Shown piece by piece: positions 30,480 to 41,974 of a stretch of 64,000 nucleotides of DNA. Source of the DNA: Pyxicephalus adspersus (Eukaryota > Chordata > Amphibia > Anura > Pyxicephalidae). A program made the position numbers and the translations under genes. Position 1 is the stretch's first letter; every line of letters starts with the position of its first letter. The notes beneath the pieces were generated by a model that made no database searches, had not been told where the DNA came from, and saw only the letters and a list, made by a program, of their open reading frames with translations. The stretch lies in the NCBI RefSeq assembly GCF_032062135.1, contig NC_092866.1, positions 30,699,819 through 30,763,818 of the forward strand, written 5' to 3'.

Positions 30480-32015
30480 CAATTCCAGATGCTAGATTTG
30501 TTTGTGGATGGGTTTTGTTTTAGACCATCTGACCAAACCTACCTTTCTGGTTATGCTATAGTATAGCTCCTCGACATTGTACTGAAGGCAGCTGGCCTCC
30601 CTGTCAATTCAGCTCACACAGCTGAACTTGTAGCACTAACTAGAGTTAAACATTTAAGAGTTAACATTTACACAGACTTCCGATATGCATTTGGGGTGGT
30701 GCATGGTTTTGCTATGATTTGGTAGCAGAGAGGCTATAAAACTGCAGATGGTAAACCCACCGCCCACTCTGCTGCTATCATGGAATTGCTCCAGGGTATC
30801 CATCTCCCAGAAGCAATTGCCATCATCAAACGCCAGGCACATACAACTTACAATACTAACATTGCTAGGGGTAAAGGTTTAGCACCATGCAAGATTGACT
30901 GCTCACTCATGCCTACCTCCCATGGTTGATCAGACTTCCACTCAAGCACTAATGTTCCCTGCAGAAACAGACCACAATCTTTTAAAATCCCAGCTCCAAA
31001 CCTTTGCTAGTAAAGAGGATATTTCCTTTTGGGAATCCCAAAATTTGACCATCGATTCTCAGGGAATCTGGTCAAAAGGAGGGATCGTGGAATTACCACA
31101 AATAGCAGTACCCCTCATTGTTTTTCTCTAAGCGATTCTGTGCCCCGAACCTAAAAGGAACATACTTAGGCCATGCACTCGAGGTGTTTAACATGTGCTA
31201 GGAACAATGTACAAGGAAAGAAAGTAGGACAACATGAGCACCTCCTACCACTACAGGGTCCATTTCAAGAACTACAAACTGACTTCCTACATATGCCCAA
31301 AGCCTCCAATGGACGTCAGATTATGTTATTGATCACAGACAGGTTTAGCTGATGGGTGGAAGCATTTGTAGTGAGGAAAGAAGACGCTCAAACTGTAGCA
31401 AAGATACTGTGCAAAGAAATTATCTTTAGGTTTGGATGTCAAGTAAGAATTAGCTCATACAGTGGTACACCTTTTACATCCAAAGTAACACAAGAGATAG
31501 CAAAATTACTGGCCATAGAGTGGAAATTTCACATACCACACCGCCCTCAGAGCGCAGGAGTAGTAGAAAGAACTAATAGGACAGTCAAGGACGAAATAAA
31601 AAGGCTAATGGAGGTACCTTCCACAAATGGGATCAGTACCTACCTGCAGTGTTAGCCGAAATTATAATGATGCCCAATCCAATTATTAATATATCACCAT
31701 TTGAAATCTTAATGGGAAGGCCCTTTCCTACCCCATGGGTTAAGGAACGTGTAATAATGCTACCAGGAGATCTCCAACAAATACAAAGTCAATATGTAGC
31801 TAAACCAAAATTGATAAAACCATAAATTGAAAAATATTTGCCTTCAGATCAACCTACACACCCAATTAAACCAGAAGACATAGTCCTGATCAAGGCTCTT
31901 CATAAGCACAAGTCCTTGGATCCACCGTACGGTTCTCCAGTCACAGTCCAGGCAAGTACCAGAACCGCAGTCCTTACTAACGGAGGTCTCAAATGGATTC
32001 ACGCTTCGAGAGTAA
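30480..32015 (+). pseudogene. ERV pol: RNase H and integrase remnant
   Basis: RNase H begins with LFVDGFCF (near 30500) and shows HTAELVALTRVK and IYTDFRYAFGVVH (near 30668-30706). Integrase follows: the zinc-binding HH-CC area is degraded (near 31170-31215, CARNN). The core has TDF (near 31280), EAFVVRKEDAQTVAKIL, and VVERTNRTVKDEIKRLME (near 31560-31612) with the catalytic Glu. The second catalytic Asp is lost, the usual S-D before GTPFTS being replaced by non-acidic residues. A C-terminal DPPYGSPVTVQAST plus WIHASRVKKAP segment ends pol near 32020. Confidence 0.8.
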
Positions 32016-32019
32016 AGAA

Positions 32020-33117
32020 GGCGCCATTGATCAAGTGCCAGGATGATGCTTCTTCATCCACAATTTCCAGCCCGGATGCTTGTCTGTTGTTTTGGACCCC
32101 TGATGGTCATATTTTGTTTCGTATGGGTCACAACAACTTCACTATCACCCTGAAGATTTGCCTTTTTGGTTGTCCACAACCAAGCCAGACTACCCTGTCT
32201 ATGCACTGGTGGGACGTTGAGGAAAAAGACTGGACTAACTCTCGAGATAACATATGCCAAGGAAATATTCAACAGCTCTAGTTTTTGCCTAACTGGTATG
32301 CATAGTACTCAATATATGTTAACATCTTGTTTGATTGCTGTTTCCACTCCATTTAGAATACTGCCTCAAGTCTTTAGCAATATCTACAATGACACTAAGG
32401 TTACTGAAAATGGTATACGTTTATCCCATAACCCGTATAATTTTTTAACTAATTGTAAAAACATATGATTCCCTGGAAAAATTCATGATATTTACACATA
32501 CTATAAATATTTCCCAGGGAGACGTATGTTACTGCATGACTTGTAACCCCTCTAAGATACCTCATTGTAGGATGATATCTTACACACCTGGCCTGTATAG
32601 TAGCAAAAGGGCCTAATGCCACATCTGTTGCCCTCTCTGGACTATTGGCAGATTACACTAATGCTAAGAGAGATGTATTGTAAAATAGAATGGCCATTGA
32701 TTATCTACTATTAAAACATAATATTGGTTGTGAACGCTTTGCAGGAATGTGTTGTTTTAACATAACAGATCATTCAGGATCCGTCCATGCTATTAAAACT
32801 CCTAGCAATCTTTCTTAAGATATTAAACAAAATGATGACTCAGGGTTGTTTAATTGGTTGTGGAATTTGTTTTACAACATTGGGTTATGGATTAAGCAAC
32901 TCATAGCTTTGCTTTTTATTATTATTAGTATATGTATCTTTGCATACTGCTATGTGCATAATACTCCTATGTTGTTGTCATTATGCAAATCAAAAATCAA
33001 CCAGCCTCCACGAGTTATGTATGCAACTGTTGAACAGGCCACAGAAGATGTATATGATGACATTGCCCTTAATCCTGTCCCTGATCCTGTTCCTACCACC
33101 ACGCCAACGTCTCAGTA
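32020..33117 (+). pseudogene. ERV envelope remnant
   Basis: The surface subunit is mostly unreadable, with short open pieces and many stops. The transmembrane subunit is clearer. A heptad-rich stretch with [14 protein letters not shown] is followed by a CX6CC motif near 32729-32755 (gamma-type disulfide partner). A hydrophobic membrane anchor follows (IALLFIIISICIFAY, 32905-32950) with a cytoplasmic tail containing an acidic tyrosine sequence (EDVYDDIA), stopping at 33116. Stops before and after the CX6CC region make it non-coding. Confidence 0.75.
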
Positions 33118-33133
33118 GTTGTCCTTTCAGGAC

Positions 33134-33640
33134 AAAAGGAGGGAATGAAAGCATTGGAAGTGTTCATTTTGCTGATATATTTTTATAACATATAAATCCA
33201 ATGTTTTAATTTCTGTTTTATAAATCAAATGTGTAATTGTGTCATGATACAAATTTATCTTGGGGAAGCTGTTGCAGACATAGCGCAGGCTTTATGATCC
33301 TGTTCTTTTACTGGAACATTTCGCTGACTACAAGATGGTCATTTTTAGGTGTTTTTAATTGTTAATATTCATAATCATACATTTCTGACACATTTTGTAT
33401 CTCATGTCCTGATTGACCACAAGGGACTTGTTTATGTTTGTTCTGATTAGTCAAATACATCGTATCACGCAGTCCACACGCTTTGATTTGTGTATATAAT
33501 CTTGCCTTTGTGCCAATAAACTTGGCATCACCTGTGTGAGCTGTCTTACACTCCCAGCGCTGCAGACAAAGCCTAGCACCATAGGGGGTACTGGTCTGGG
33601 ACCAGACAACAAGAACTGACTGCTAACACAAGCTATCGGC
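33134..33640 (+). repeat. ERV polypurine tract and 3' LTR
   Basis: The polypurine tract aaaaggaggga (33134-33144) directly precedes TG at 33146, the likely LTR start. A TATA box (tatataa, 33493-33499) and a polyadenylation signal (aataaa, 33515-33520) lie at the usual U3/R spacing. The right boundary is set near 33632-33640 (tgctaaca) and is uncertain because no partner LTR is in the window. Confidence 0.75.
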
Positions 33641-33643
33641 AAA

Positions 33644-33770
33644 CTACGTTGCCGCCTTTATCCGCTGGTTTTATCACTATATTGAAATTTGATTTCAAGT
33701 TGTTAATTGCATTTTTTTAAACCAAATCGCAATATAGTGATAAAACCAGCTATGGCAACGTAGTTGTCAT
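33644..33770. repeat. Inverted repeat at the ERV/Penelope junction
   Basis: aactacgttgcc...gctggttttatcactata at 33644-33686 is mirrored by tatagtgataaaaccagc...ggcaacgtagtt at 33733-33768. The arms match except for a short insert (gcctttatcc versus ata in the paired arm). The loop is about 45 bases and T/A-rich. It precedes the Penelope RT directly and may be a tail-to-tail start of that insertion. Confidence 0.85.
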
Positions 33771-34465
33771 GGATCTATCACACTATAAAGAAATGTGTCT
33801 AAAAATACTTACCAACAAAGATTGCTATCATCCAATCTTCTCAGAAGAATTAAATAACTTCAAACTGGAATTTAAAAATCTGGTCTGGCAGGCCTACCAA
33901 AACTCAGTAAATCGACAGGAACACGATTGGACTACCTCATCATTCAATATCCAACATAATCTACCTTTTACACTCTTCCAAAAATCCACAAAAATGTAAC
34001 TAATCCCTCAGGACGGCATATTGTATCTGGAATCTCCACAAATGCTAGTGAACTAGTTGACGCCTATCTACGTCCATTGGTAGTGCAACTTCCATCTTAC
34101 TTACAGGTCACCATAGACTTATTGAAAAAAACAGATCACCTAACTGTCCCTCTGAAAACCATTCTAGCTCCTATAGATGTAGAAACTCTTTACAGTAGCA
34201 TCCCACATGAACAGAGACTTCAAATGATTGCTCACTGTGTGAAAAACAAAAACTCTTTCATTTTATCACTCTTACAATATATTTTGAAGAGAAATGTCTT
34301 CCTAATAAACAATACCACCTACCTACAAGTATAGGGGGTGGCCATGGGAAAGTGTCCACCCTCCTGTGCCAACCTATACCTGAGGGAATGGCAGAGAGAT
34401 TATCTTCCTGTGAACATGGAACCCATGAACCCATTTTGCCACCAAATAACATTTTGGTGGCGTTA
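33771..34465 (+). pseudogene. Penelope-type reverse transcriptase remnant
   Basis: Telomerase-related RT of Penelope-like elements. An N-terminal frame is open 33769-33999. The RT core appears in shifted frames: PKIHKNVTNP and GRHIVSGISTNASELVDAYL (33985-34072), SYLQVTIDLLKKTDHLTV, IDVETLYSSIPHEQ (34170-34212), ILKRNVFLINNTTYLQV (34283-34333) and, after a stop, GVAMGKCPPSCANLYLREW (34335-34392). The sequence then degrades near MNPFCHQ and WWRYI, where the catalytic YIDD-type box should begin, so the active site is lost. Confidence 0.8.
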
Positions 34466-34707
34466 TATATCTAATAGCAAGCAAACACTAACTATAACTA
34501 TACATTCATAACTATACCAACAATTATTCCTATAGCACTCCAGTGATATGTAAATGTATTGATTTTTTATGAATACATGACACACACACGTTTTTTCTGC
34601 ATTTCCCTTTACTTTGCTATAATTTTGAAATATCAGTTGATATTCATGTATATATACTTATACTATGTTTAATTTATGATTTATATAGACTGTAAAGTCT
34701 TTATGAT

Positions 34708-34752
34708 ACACCCCTGAAGAAGCCTTAGTAGGCGAAACGCGTTGGGTAAAGA
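34708..34752 (+). ncRNA. Hammerhead ribozyme-like motif
   Basis: The plus strand reads accc-CTGAAGA (34714-34720)-agcc-ttagta-ggc-GAAA (34734-34737)-cgcGTT-gggt. The core and stem II are intact, the cleavage triplet is GUU (fits GUH), and stem I pairs accc with gggt. This is the form expected in Penelope terminal repeats. Activity is unproven. Confidence 0.7.
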
Positions 34753-34985
34753 CACTGCACGGTTATGCACAAAATTGTGACAAGCAAATGAATATTATGA
34801 CACGACGTATCTGGTCATCAAGTCTGGATCACTTTTAGTTTTAGTATACTCTGTCTAGTATCTTACAACTAAGAATACCCTGATGAAGTAATCATCAGTA
34901 TACATTCTGTATACTATGACAGCACATTCTGTATATATGCCTGCATGACTATTTCATTTATGATTTTGATAATAATTGAAGTACA

Positions 34986-35202
34986 ATTGTATTTTGTATG
35001 TTACTAATACATATTAAATTTGCTAAACCAAAAACCTCCTTTGTGGCTTCTTTAATCCATGTTTTTACTGTTTCTCTAGTTATAACCCACTTTTCTAAGT
35101 GAGTAAGGTGTGTCAAGACCCTAACCAACAGGCATGTCCCCCATACCCCCCCCCCCCAATTCTCCTTCCCCTTCTTACATCAATAGCAAATAACTTTCTT
35201 GT
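34986..35202. other. No gene recognised; poly-C tract
   Basis: A short spacer between Penelope and CR1 sequence, with a run of 13 C near 35145-35157 and nothing coding. Confidence 0.5.
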
Positions 35203-36052
35203 ATTAAAGGAGGAATAGACTTCAGAGATTGAGACATAATCCTGCACTTGTACAAAGCATTGGTCAGACCTCATCTGGAGTATGCAGTCCAGTTTTGCTG
35301 GCACCATTTCACAAAAAGGATATTGTGGAATTGGAGAGAGAAGGGCAACTAAACTAATAAAAGAAATGGAGGAAAGAATAGCTGAATCTATTCTCCCTTA
35401 GGAAGAGATGTAGAAGGGGGATATTATCACCTTTTATTAATATATAAAAGGTCCATATAGAGAACTCTCTATATGGACCCAACTATTAACGTTAATTTCG
35501 TTACAAAGAACAAGAGGGCATTGTTTGCGTCTGGAGGAAAAGAAGTTTGATCTCCGGATAAGGAAGGAATTCTTCACTGTAAGGTCTGTGAAAATGTGGA
35601 ATAGTCTCCCTCAGTAAGTATTTTCAGCAAGTTCTTTAGATTGCTTTAGGCAAAAGCTGAGTGCTTTTCTAGAAGCACAGAATATACCTGGGTATTAAAG
35701 CTTTAAAGTAAAGATAACAGAGACTGTTGGTCTAGGGAACATCTGAATGCTTCATGGAATCAGAAAATATTTATTTTCCCCTGCTGCAGCAAATTGTACC
35801 AGGGTTTTTTTTGCCTTCCTCTGGATCAACTATGTCCATATCTGCAATATATTTATTTCTAGGGAACATCTGAATGCTTCATGGAATCAGAAAATATTTT
35901 TTTTCCCCTGCTGCAGCAAATTGTACCAGGGTTTTTTTTTTGCCTTCCTCTGGATCAACTATGTCCATATCTGCGATATATTTATTTCCCAAGTGAATGA
36001 ACTTGATGGACTGGATTTTTTTAACCTGACTTACTATGTAACTATGCTCTAA
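35203..36052 (+). pseudogene. CR1 3' fragment with 127-bp tandem duplication
   Basis: This is the post-RT CR1 region (ggaatagacttcagagattg; HLEYAVQF near 35273; MWNSLPQ-like near 35595) with many indels, ending at aacttgatggactgg and ttactatgtaactatg. A 127-bp unit starting ctagggaacatctgaatgct (35732) is repeated in tandem from 35859. It is 5'-truncated, as is usual for CR1. Confidence 0.8.
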
Positions 36053-37195
36053 AACCAAGAGGTGGAATGTAGTGCTATCGTCTTTTTTCATAACTAATAT
36101 GAAACCATTCTGTATTGTTGATGTTTTTACTGGTGCTCCCTTGTCTGTTACTTTTTATGTATACATTTTTGTATTTGCCTGCCCTTATAAACTATTGTGG
36201 AACTTAGACTAAAATGTATCAAATCAAAACATTTGGGGGCTCGAACACCAAGATCACACCAGTTTTAACTGGAGTGGGCATTGTTTAATACCTTTCCCGG
36301 GTAAAAATGTTGTAAAAATTGTTCAGGGAGAGTAAGCATGCTCAAAAATTAATTGGAGAGTCTGTAACCTACCTATTTGGGCCACAGATAGTCCACAGTC
36401 CATAGACTTTTGTAGCAATGGAACGGATTTGTTCAACTTTCCATAGACTTTAAAAGTTTTGGATTCAGTAAGGGACAGATGTGGGCAGTAGCCATGCATT
36501 TTCTCTATGCCCTAAATGTGGATTTTAGGATAAAGAAAGAGGCAGAGTTGGGAAGAGAGCTATTAAGAGAGCAGCTTGCAGTGGGATCTGAGTGTTTGCT
36601 GGATACTGCTTGCAAAGTTGTAGAATTACAATGTAGAGTATTAACAGTAGGGTATCTGCAGTGGCTTTCAAGTGTGTTCACTTGCTGAGGACAAAGCTGA
36701 AGATTTGAATCAGATGTGTGGAGCCTTCAAAACCAAATCTAATGATTTCTAACAAGGGACAGAGGCTGCAAGCCTGTGTGTAGAGGTAGGATGTGTCTCA
36801 CTATTACTTCCCATGAGCCGGCAGCTGTGAGTGTGATTAACTATAATAATAATAGAGAAGTTGAATGTTACAACTTGTAGAATGATTTATTAAAGATGGA
36901 AATTCATAGAGAGGAGATAGATGGGATCCCCATGCCAGCTTTGATTAAAAGGTTGGGAAAGGTAAATTCAGTTGCATCTGATGCTTTTGTTGCCATTGAC
37001 TGGGATACAAAGCTAGAAAGTGCCATATTGTGAAGATTGGCCAACAGGAGGCCAGTGTTTCCAAGACAGCACATAGAAGCAAACATATTGTTAGCACTGG
37101 AACAGTACACCTTGCCGTGAAAGTATTGCCAGGCAAAAGTGGGCACGCTACAATGATTCCACCCCTGAATTGAGCAGAGATATAACTAAGTATAT
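36053..37195 (+). mobile_element. LTR-element fragment: LTR end, tRNA-Pro-type primer site, leader
   Basis: Around 36228 the sequence aaaaca-tt-tgggggctcg has the form LTR end (CA), spacer, and the first 10 bases of a primer-binding site complementary to proline tRNA. After that the match fails. The LTR would be the region before 36229, cut at its left by the CR1. Downstream open pieces (36479-36688; a frame with MPALIKRLGKVNSVASDAFV near 36930-36990) could be gag remnants but are not recognised. This LTR end does not match the 3' LTR at 33146. Confidence 0.45.
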
Positions 37196-37204
37196 TAGCC
37201 TAGG

Positions 37205-37672
37205 TAAAGAGGAACTAAACTAAAAAAATAACACTAACCTTTAATCCTGCAGATCCGTCGATGGCGCTGGTCCTTTCCACAATACAGTCCCGCGTCATCC
37301 GGGGATACCTCTTTGTCCCGGCCGGGCGCCGCCATCTTCTGTCTTCTATTCATTCTTCTTCTTCAATCTTCTTTCTGTACAAGTGCAAGATCAGGTGACA
37401 TAGCCATTGCAAAGTGGGAAAAAACAAACATTGTCTTTACCCTTGGTGTAAAAATGCCCCATCGGTGCATACCTGAGATCAAGGTATGCGCAAAAAGAGC
37501 AGCCAGAGTCCTCTGGGATGCATGACGTATGTATCCCAATAATTAATTAAAATGGTAGTGCTGCTAAAAAAACAACAACATTTTGATTTTATTTAGAAAG
37601 GTTGTCTACCCTTCTATATAAAGTAAAAATGTTGAGTTGAGGTACGCTTTAAAGGGACTGTGTATTTTGGCC
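37205..37672. repeat. Dispersed frog-type MITE
   Basis: The block runs from aaagaggaactaaactaaaa to aggtacgctttaaaggg and contains agaaaggttgtctacccttc, the ctttcactttaca-type opposite arm having decayed. I recognise this composition as a common dispersed repeat of frog introns (established only from memory). A frame at 37313-37525 is incidental. Confidence 0.45.
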
Positions 37673-37858
37673 TAGTTGGAAGGAACATATAATCCGCTGT
37701 TTTACATTTTAAGGTGATAAGTATCAGGAGGTGGAGCAAGCAGACCAAATGGAATGTCAAGAGCTGGAAGATAAGTAAGCCGAAGATGTGTTCCTGGAGA
37801 TGAATGAGATAAAATGGACTTTCATTGTAGTGTTTTCATATGGATTAGAGGGCAATGG

Positions 37859-38225
37859 GTGTCACGGTCGAGATTCAGGCTTGGAGTCCAGTAGCTGGAA
37901 CAGCAAGCAAGCTCATAGTGAAAGCAGGCCTGGTTTGCTTCACACAGTAGCAATATAGTCCAAGAAGTGAAATCAGAAGAGTAGTCAGTAAAACAGCAGC
38001 CAAAAATCGGTACATAGGTAGTCGGCAAACAGGATCAGTAGTACAAACGTGAGATATTTGCAGGAGCACAATAATCTGGCACAGAGGAAGTTCCACACAA
38101 CCTTTTTAAAGGAAATAGCTGGGAAGAGCACAGGAGTTCAGAGTTCATCAAAGAACAGTATCAGGCAAGGTTTAACTAAGTGATCAGGTACAGAGCTATC
38201 CAGCACTTCAGGTGGCTCAGTGTAA
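37859..38225 (-). repeat. Probable Gypsy LTR (minus orientation)
   Basis: The region lies directly downstream of the minus-strand Gypsy integrase and ends, read on the minus strand, with gaatctcgaccgtgaca, the CA expected at an LTR end. Its other boundary is uncertain because the integrase frame reaches into it. Confidence 0.45.
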
Positions 38226-39440
38226 TGGTCCACTGCCAGCCACCACAGAAGCCCCAGGGAATCCTTGATGTGAGTCTAGAAGCATGAACATTTTCTTTAG
38301 GTTCCAAAGAATTATCTTCTGGTCCATATCTTTCCCATTGAACCATTATATTGCAATTTGTACCTGATGATCCTGAAGTCAAGAACATTTTCAACAATAA
38401 ATTCTTCTTCCCCTTGTATCTGCACAGGGGGAGGAGGTGGAAGGACTCTGCCAGGAAAAGTGTTTTCGTTGAATGGTTTGAGCAGTGAAACATGATTCTT
38501 CATACTAACAGGAAGTTTTAAGCGGAAACTGACTGTATTGATTTGAGATGGGATTTGGAAGGGTCCCAGATATTTTGGGTCAAATTTGGAAGACGGAACA
38601 TGTGTCTATAAATTTTTGGTAGATAACCAAACCTTATCTCCTAAATGAAATGTAGGAATTGCTCTGCAATGTCTATCAGCAGTCCTTTTGTATATTTCTT
38701 GAGCTTCCTTCAGTGGACCTGATATAATAAAGTTCTCCAAGCCCGGAGAAGATACACTTTCATTAGTGAACCTGGGTGATCCAGCAAACCTGGAATTGAT
38801 CTGGTCCAGGAATGAAAACATTTGCTAACAAATACCACATGACTTTTAGGAAATCTATTGCAGTTTTGCTGGAACACCCAGGTTCACGGATGAAAGTGGG
38901 GCGAGCTAATATGAGCACAGAGGTAAAAAGAGACTGGAGTTTGCAGAAGGCAGCCTTTTTCCTTTTCTTGGTTAGTTGGGTGATTGGTGTTACTACTTTT
39001 GAGAAGTTCCTCATAAATTTTCAGTAGAAGTTAGTAGAAACAATAAACCATTCAGTCTCCTTTGTGTTTGTGGGAGACGGCCATTCCAAAATGGATTTGA
39101 TCTTACTAGGATCCCTTCTTAACCCTCCTGGAGAAAAAAAATGTATGCCAGAAAATGGATCTGTGTATGTTCAAATTCACATTTTTCCAATTTGATATAA
39201 AGTCAGTTCTTCCACAACCATTCTAAGACGATGCAAACATGTTTGCAATGTTCTTCCAGGTTGTCTGAAAAGATGAGAATGTCATCCAAATAAGCAATAA
39301 TGAACTGATCTAAAAGATCTCTCATTACATTATTGATGAAATTATATTGCACAAGTTATGGTAAACATTTAGAAACCTACTCTAGGTGGCAGAGCATATA
39401 TTTAGTCCTTCATTTTATTGATCACTAGGCTCTCAAAAAC
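38180..39440 (-). pseudogene. Ty3/Gypsy pol fragment (RT, then integrase C-terminus with chromodomain)
   Basis: Read right to left: RT with [20 protein letters not shown] (about 39330-39272, YLDD box intact), KLEKCEFEHTQIHFL, then NFSKVVTPITQLTKK of the RT-RNase H linker near 38990. After LILARP the RNase H and most of the integrase are missing. The frame resumes with YKRTADRHCRAIPTFHLGDK plus VWLSTKNL (about 38700-38606), VSLLKPFNENTFPG, and a chromodomain-like FIVENVLDFRIIRYKLQYNG. This is a chromovirus-type Gypsy. Stops and shifts abound. Confidence 0.8.
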
Positions 39441-39885
39441 AATGCAATACCATGGCAACCAGGAGCTCACCTGAGCTATATTAGCTGTATAACATATGTG
39501 GTTATTGCAACACAACAGACAGCCCCAAAAGGGATAAGAGAGCAGTTACCACTGAATAGCTCTTACTGGGAAGGAGTTAGGAACTCTTTTAGAAGAACTC
39601 GCACACACCAAGGTACCTGTAGGCTGTCCTCTGCAGAGATTATTTTGAAGCTAAGCAGGTGGAAAGGCTATCATGTGGACACAAAATACAGATGAAGAGA
39701 AGCAGGGCAAAGCAAGCACTGTGCTCGGGTCCGGAATCAATATGGTCACTGCAAAGTGCACACTATTTTGCTAGTGAGCACAGGATCCTGGGAAGGATGG
39801 CAGGGAGACTTAAACTGTACTGTCCACACTCTGTCCAGTAGTTCCAATTGGATACCACAGTGGCAGCAGAGAAATGTGTCAGTTC
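39441..39885. other. No gene recognised
   Basis: Only short open frames (39498-39695, 39659-39841) without domain similarity. Nothing else is seen. Confidence 0.5.
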
Positions 39886-40215
39886 ACTGACCAAAAACTG
39901 GGGTTCAGGCATTAGAAGCCTCCAGTAACGTGTATTAGGATAAATTATTTTGATGGGAGTTGTACATGTTCCGCCAATGCCTTTTGGGGGTGTTAGCCAC
40001 AAGTGTCCCCCACCTGCACCTCTAATTTTTGTTTGCTTGTACCCCCCCATTCCAGAGAAACTTGGGTTTAGGCATTGGAAGCCTTCAGCAATGTGTAACA
40101 GGGCAGTTAATTTTAATGGGCAGAGTTTTTTATGTTCTGACGATGCCAAAGCCATGAAATTTTAATGGGTGTTAGCCACAGGTGTCCCCCACTTGCAACT
40201 CTAAATTTGTTCACC
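39886..40215. repeat. Tandem repeat, unit about 180 bp (two copies)
   Basis: The markers gtgttagccacaagtgtccc (39988) and gtgttagccacaggtgtccc (about 40168), and ggcattagaagcc / ggcattggaagcc, recur at about 180 bp. The same unit is tandemly present at 51836-52135. It is non-coding. Confidence 0.75.
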
Positions 40216-40840
40216 TGTCTCAAAATGCTGTGGGAGCTGTCATCCTTGCTTCCTTAGCGATGTACATCTCCTCTTAGCCAAGGTAAGCAGGTTCCTACTA
40301 AACCTTGATTGGTAACAACAGTAAAACAATAATCAACAAATAACAATAAAATCTTTATATCCTTAATGCAGATAATCCCTAGTGGATCTAAAAACTGACA
40401 TTAGAGAACACTGGACAGAGAGAGTGATATAAATATCCATTATACTCACCTTAGGGGTAAGAATCAATTCTACCTAACCCAACTATTCCATACTCTATGT
40501 TTTATTTCGCTAAAGTGATAAAAACTTTTCTGAATGATATTTTGAACATAGATTATCATCCCTGCAAGTTTGGTGACTATATTTGGGAAAAAACGGTAGG
40601 AAGTTACCTTCTGGAAAATCTACTGCATTTACCCACAGATCATTACCATCTAATACGTGTAAGTCATCTTTTTTTTATCCAACTATTCTATTTGATACAC
40701 AATATCTAAAATATTATTCATTGCTATATACCTGAATTGTTTTATTTTCTTGAAGGAATTGAGAGCCCACCTACTGTACCGCTCATCTATGGCCCCATCC
40801 TAAATAGTGATCCAATATCTACATAATAAGTGCTATAAAC
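40216..40840. other. No gene recognised
   Basis: One open frame at 40497-40709 has no recognisable domain. No repeat structure is seen. Confidence 0.5.
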
Positions 40841-40842
40841 TG

Positions 40843-41453
40843 GGATACCTCGGCTAACGAGTGACCCTGCTAACAAATTTTTCAGCTAACAATTTTTTTT
40901 CACTGTTTAAGAGACTTGGCGGCTAACAAATGTAAAAAAAAAAAAAAAAAAAAAAAAAAGCAGGAATGGGTCTTGAGGAGGTTTGCATGACTTGGAGGGG
41001 GAAATGTTTTGATAAACACGGCTGAGGTTGTGGGTGATCTTGGGGGGGTGGTAAGCTCGTCTTCAACATCTTGAAACTCTTTAATGACCAAGACAAACTC
41101 TGCAGTTGTTTCTTTTTGCACATCACAGCACAGCTTGCTCCAGAAGTTATTGAATGTCTAGGATCTATAAAGTTTTTTACTTTGTTTGTGATAAACCTAC
41201 AATTAGGATACAGTAACTGACTGACCGTGCTGTCTAATAATATGTTTACTGTTCTAATTGGGAAGTTGTTCCTCTAAGCCTTTGGTGAGTTTATGACCTT
41301 TTATATTGTACTATTTTTATAAAACTTATCTTTAAATTGTGAGCAGCATCTAGAATGAATTAAATAATTTTCTATTGAAACCTATGGGAAATCCCGTTTC
41401 GGCTAACAAATTCCGGAACGAACTATCTTTGTTAGCCGAGGTATCACTGTACA
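40843..41453 (-). mobile_element. Tigger/mariner-type element remnant
   Basis: The ends ctgggatacctcggctaac and the inverse of gttagccgaggtatcactg are inverted repeats of about 18 bp. The right end is followed by TA, the mariner target. The left TA is offset. Inside, on the minus strand near 41040-41121, ETTAEFVLVIKEFQDVEDEL resembles the acidic C-terminal tail of a Tigger-like transposase. An A26-like run near 40935 breaks the rest. Non-autonomous and decayed. Confidence 0.6.
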
Positions 41454-41549
41454 TATAGGAATATCCTTAAGTATATGACGTCTTAGGTACTACTTCCTCT
41501 GACCTACTATTAAACTGTATGCAAACCATTCAATATGACTGCCTGAATA

Positions 41550-41940
41550 TTAACCTCCCTGGCGGTGAAATTTCAATACAAAAAGTGGTAACCCCGAGCC
41601 ACAGTTGGGATTGAATTGAGGACTTACCTGGTGCTCACAAGCTCGCAGCATCCTGTGTCGATGCTGGCTCGGCATCTGTGTCCACTTAATGATGCCCGGC
41701 CGGCATCTGCGTCTCGATGGTGATGCCTTGCATCTGTGTCCCCTGCCCTTGCATCCCAGCGTGTGAACCTTGGAGACCCAAGGCTAGGGGATGCAGATGC
41801 CAGGTGGGCATGTGGCGTAAGGGCAGCGTGCATCGGGGTGGGACCGGCAGGAAACTTGGAATTAGAAGTATTTTTAAATGTCAAATGTACCGATTTAACA
41901 TTCAAAAATACTAAAATAATCATACCCCCAGGGGTGTTAA
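41550..41940. mobile_element. Short TTAA-flanked element
   Basis: TTAA at 41550-41553 and 41937-41940 flank cctccctggcgg and the inverse of ccccaggggtg. The interior has ggtaaccccgagccacagtt, as in the other TTAA elements, and GC-rich short inverted words (gatgcc / ggcatc). No transposase. Confidence 0.65.
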
Positions 41941-41974
41941 TAAAATATACATCCTTTATATACTGCTAAGCACC

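Larger units (their letters stand above)
29208..33640 (+). mobile_element. Endogenous retrovirus, 5'-truncated (pol-env-3'LTR)
   Basis: Retroviral RT, RNase H, integrase, an envelope transmembrane region, a polypurine tract and one 3' LTR are present in order. The 5' LTR, primer site, gag and protease are absent, with the sequence starting within RT directly beside a CR1 tail. The envelope disulfide motif is of gamma type. All genes contain stops, so this is an old, non-functional copy. Confidence 0.85.
33771..34985 (+). mobile_element. Penelope-like element, RT remnant plus terminal repeat
   Basis: The RT remnant spans about 33771-34460. The terminal region follows at about 34560-34985 with a hammerhead-like motif. 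The terminal region is repeated inverted at 20993-21649. The RT after WWRYI and the GIY-YIG endonuclease expected in complete Penelope elements are missing. Confidence 0.8.
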
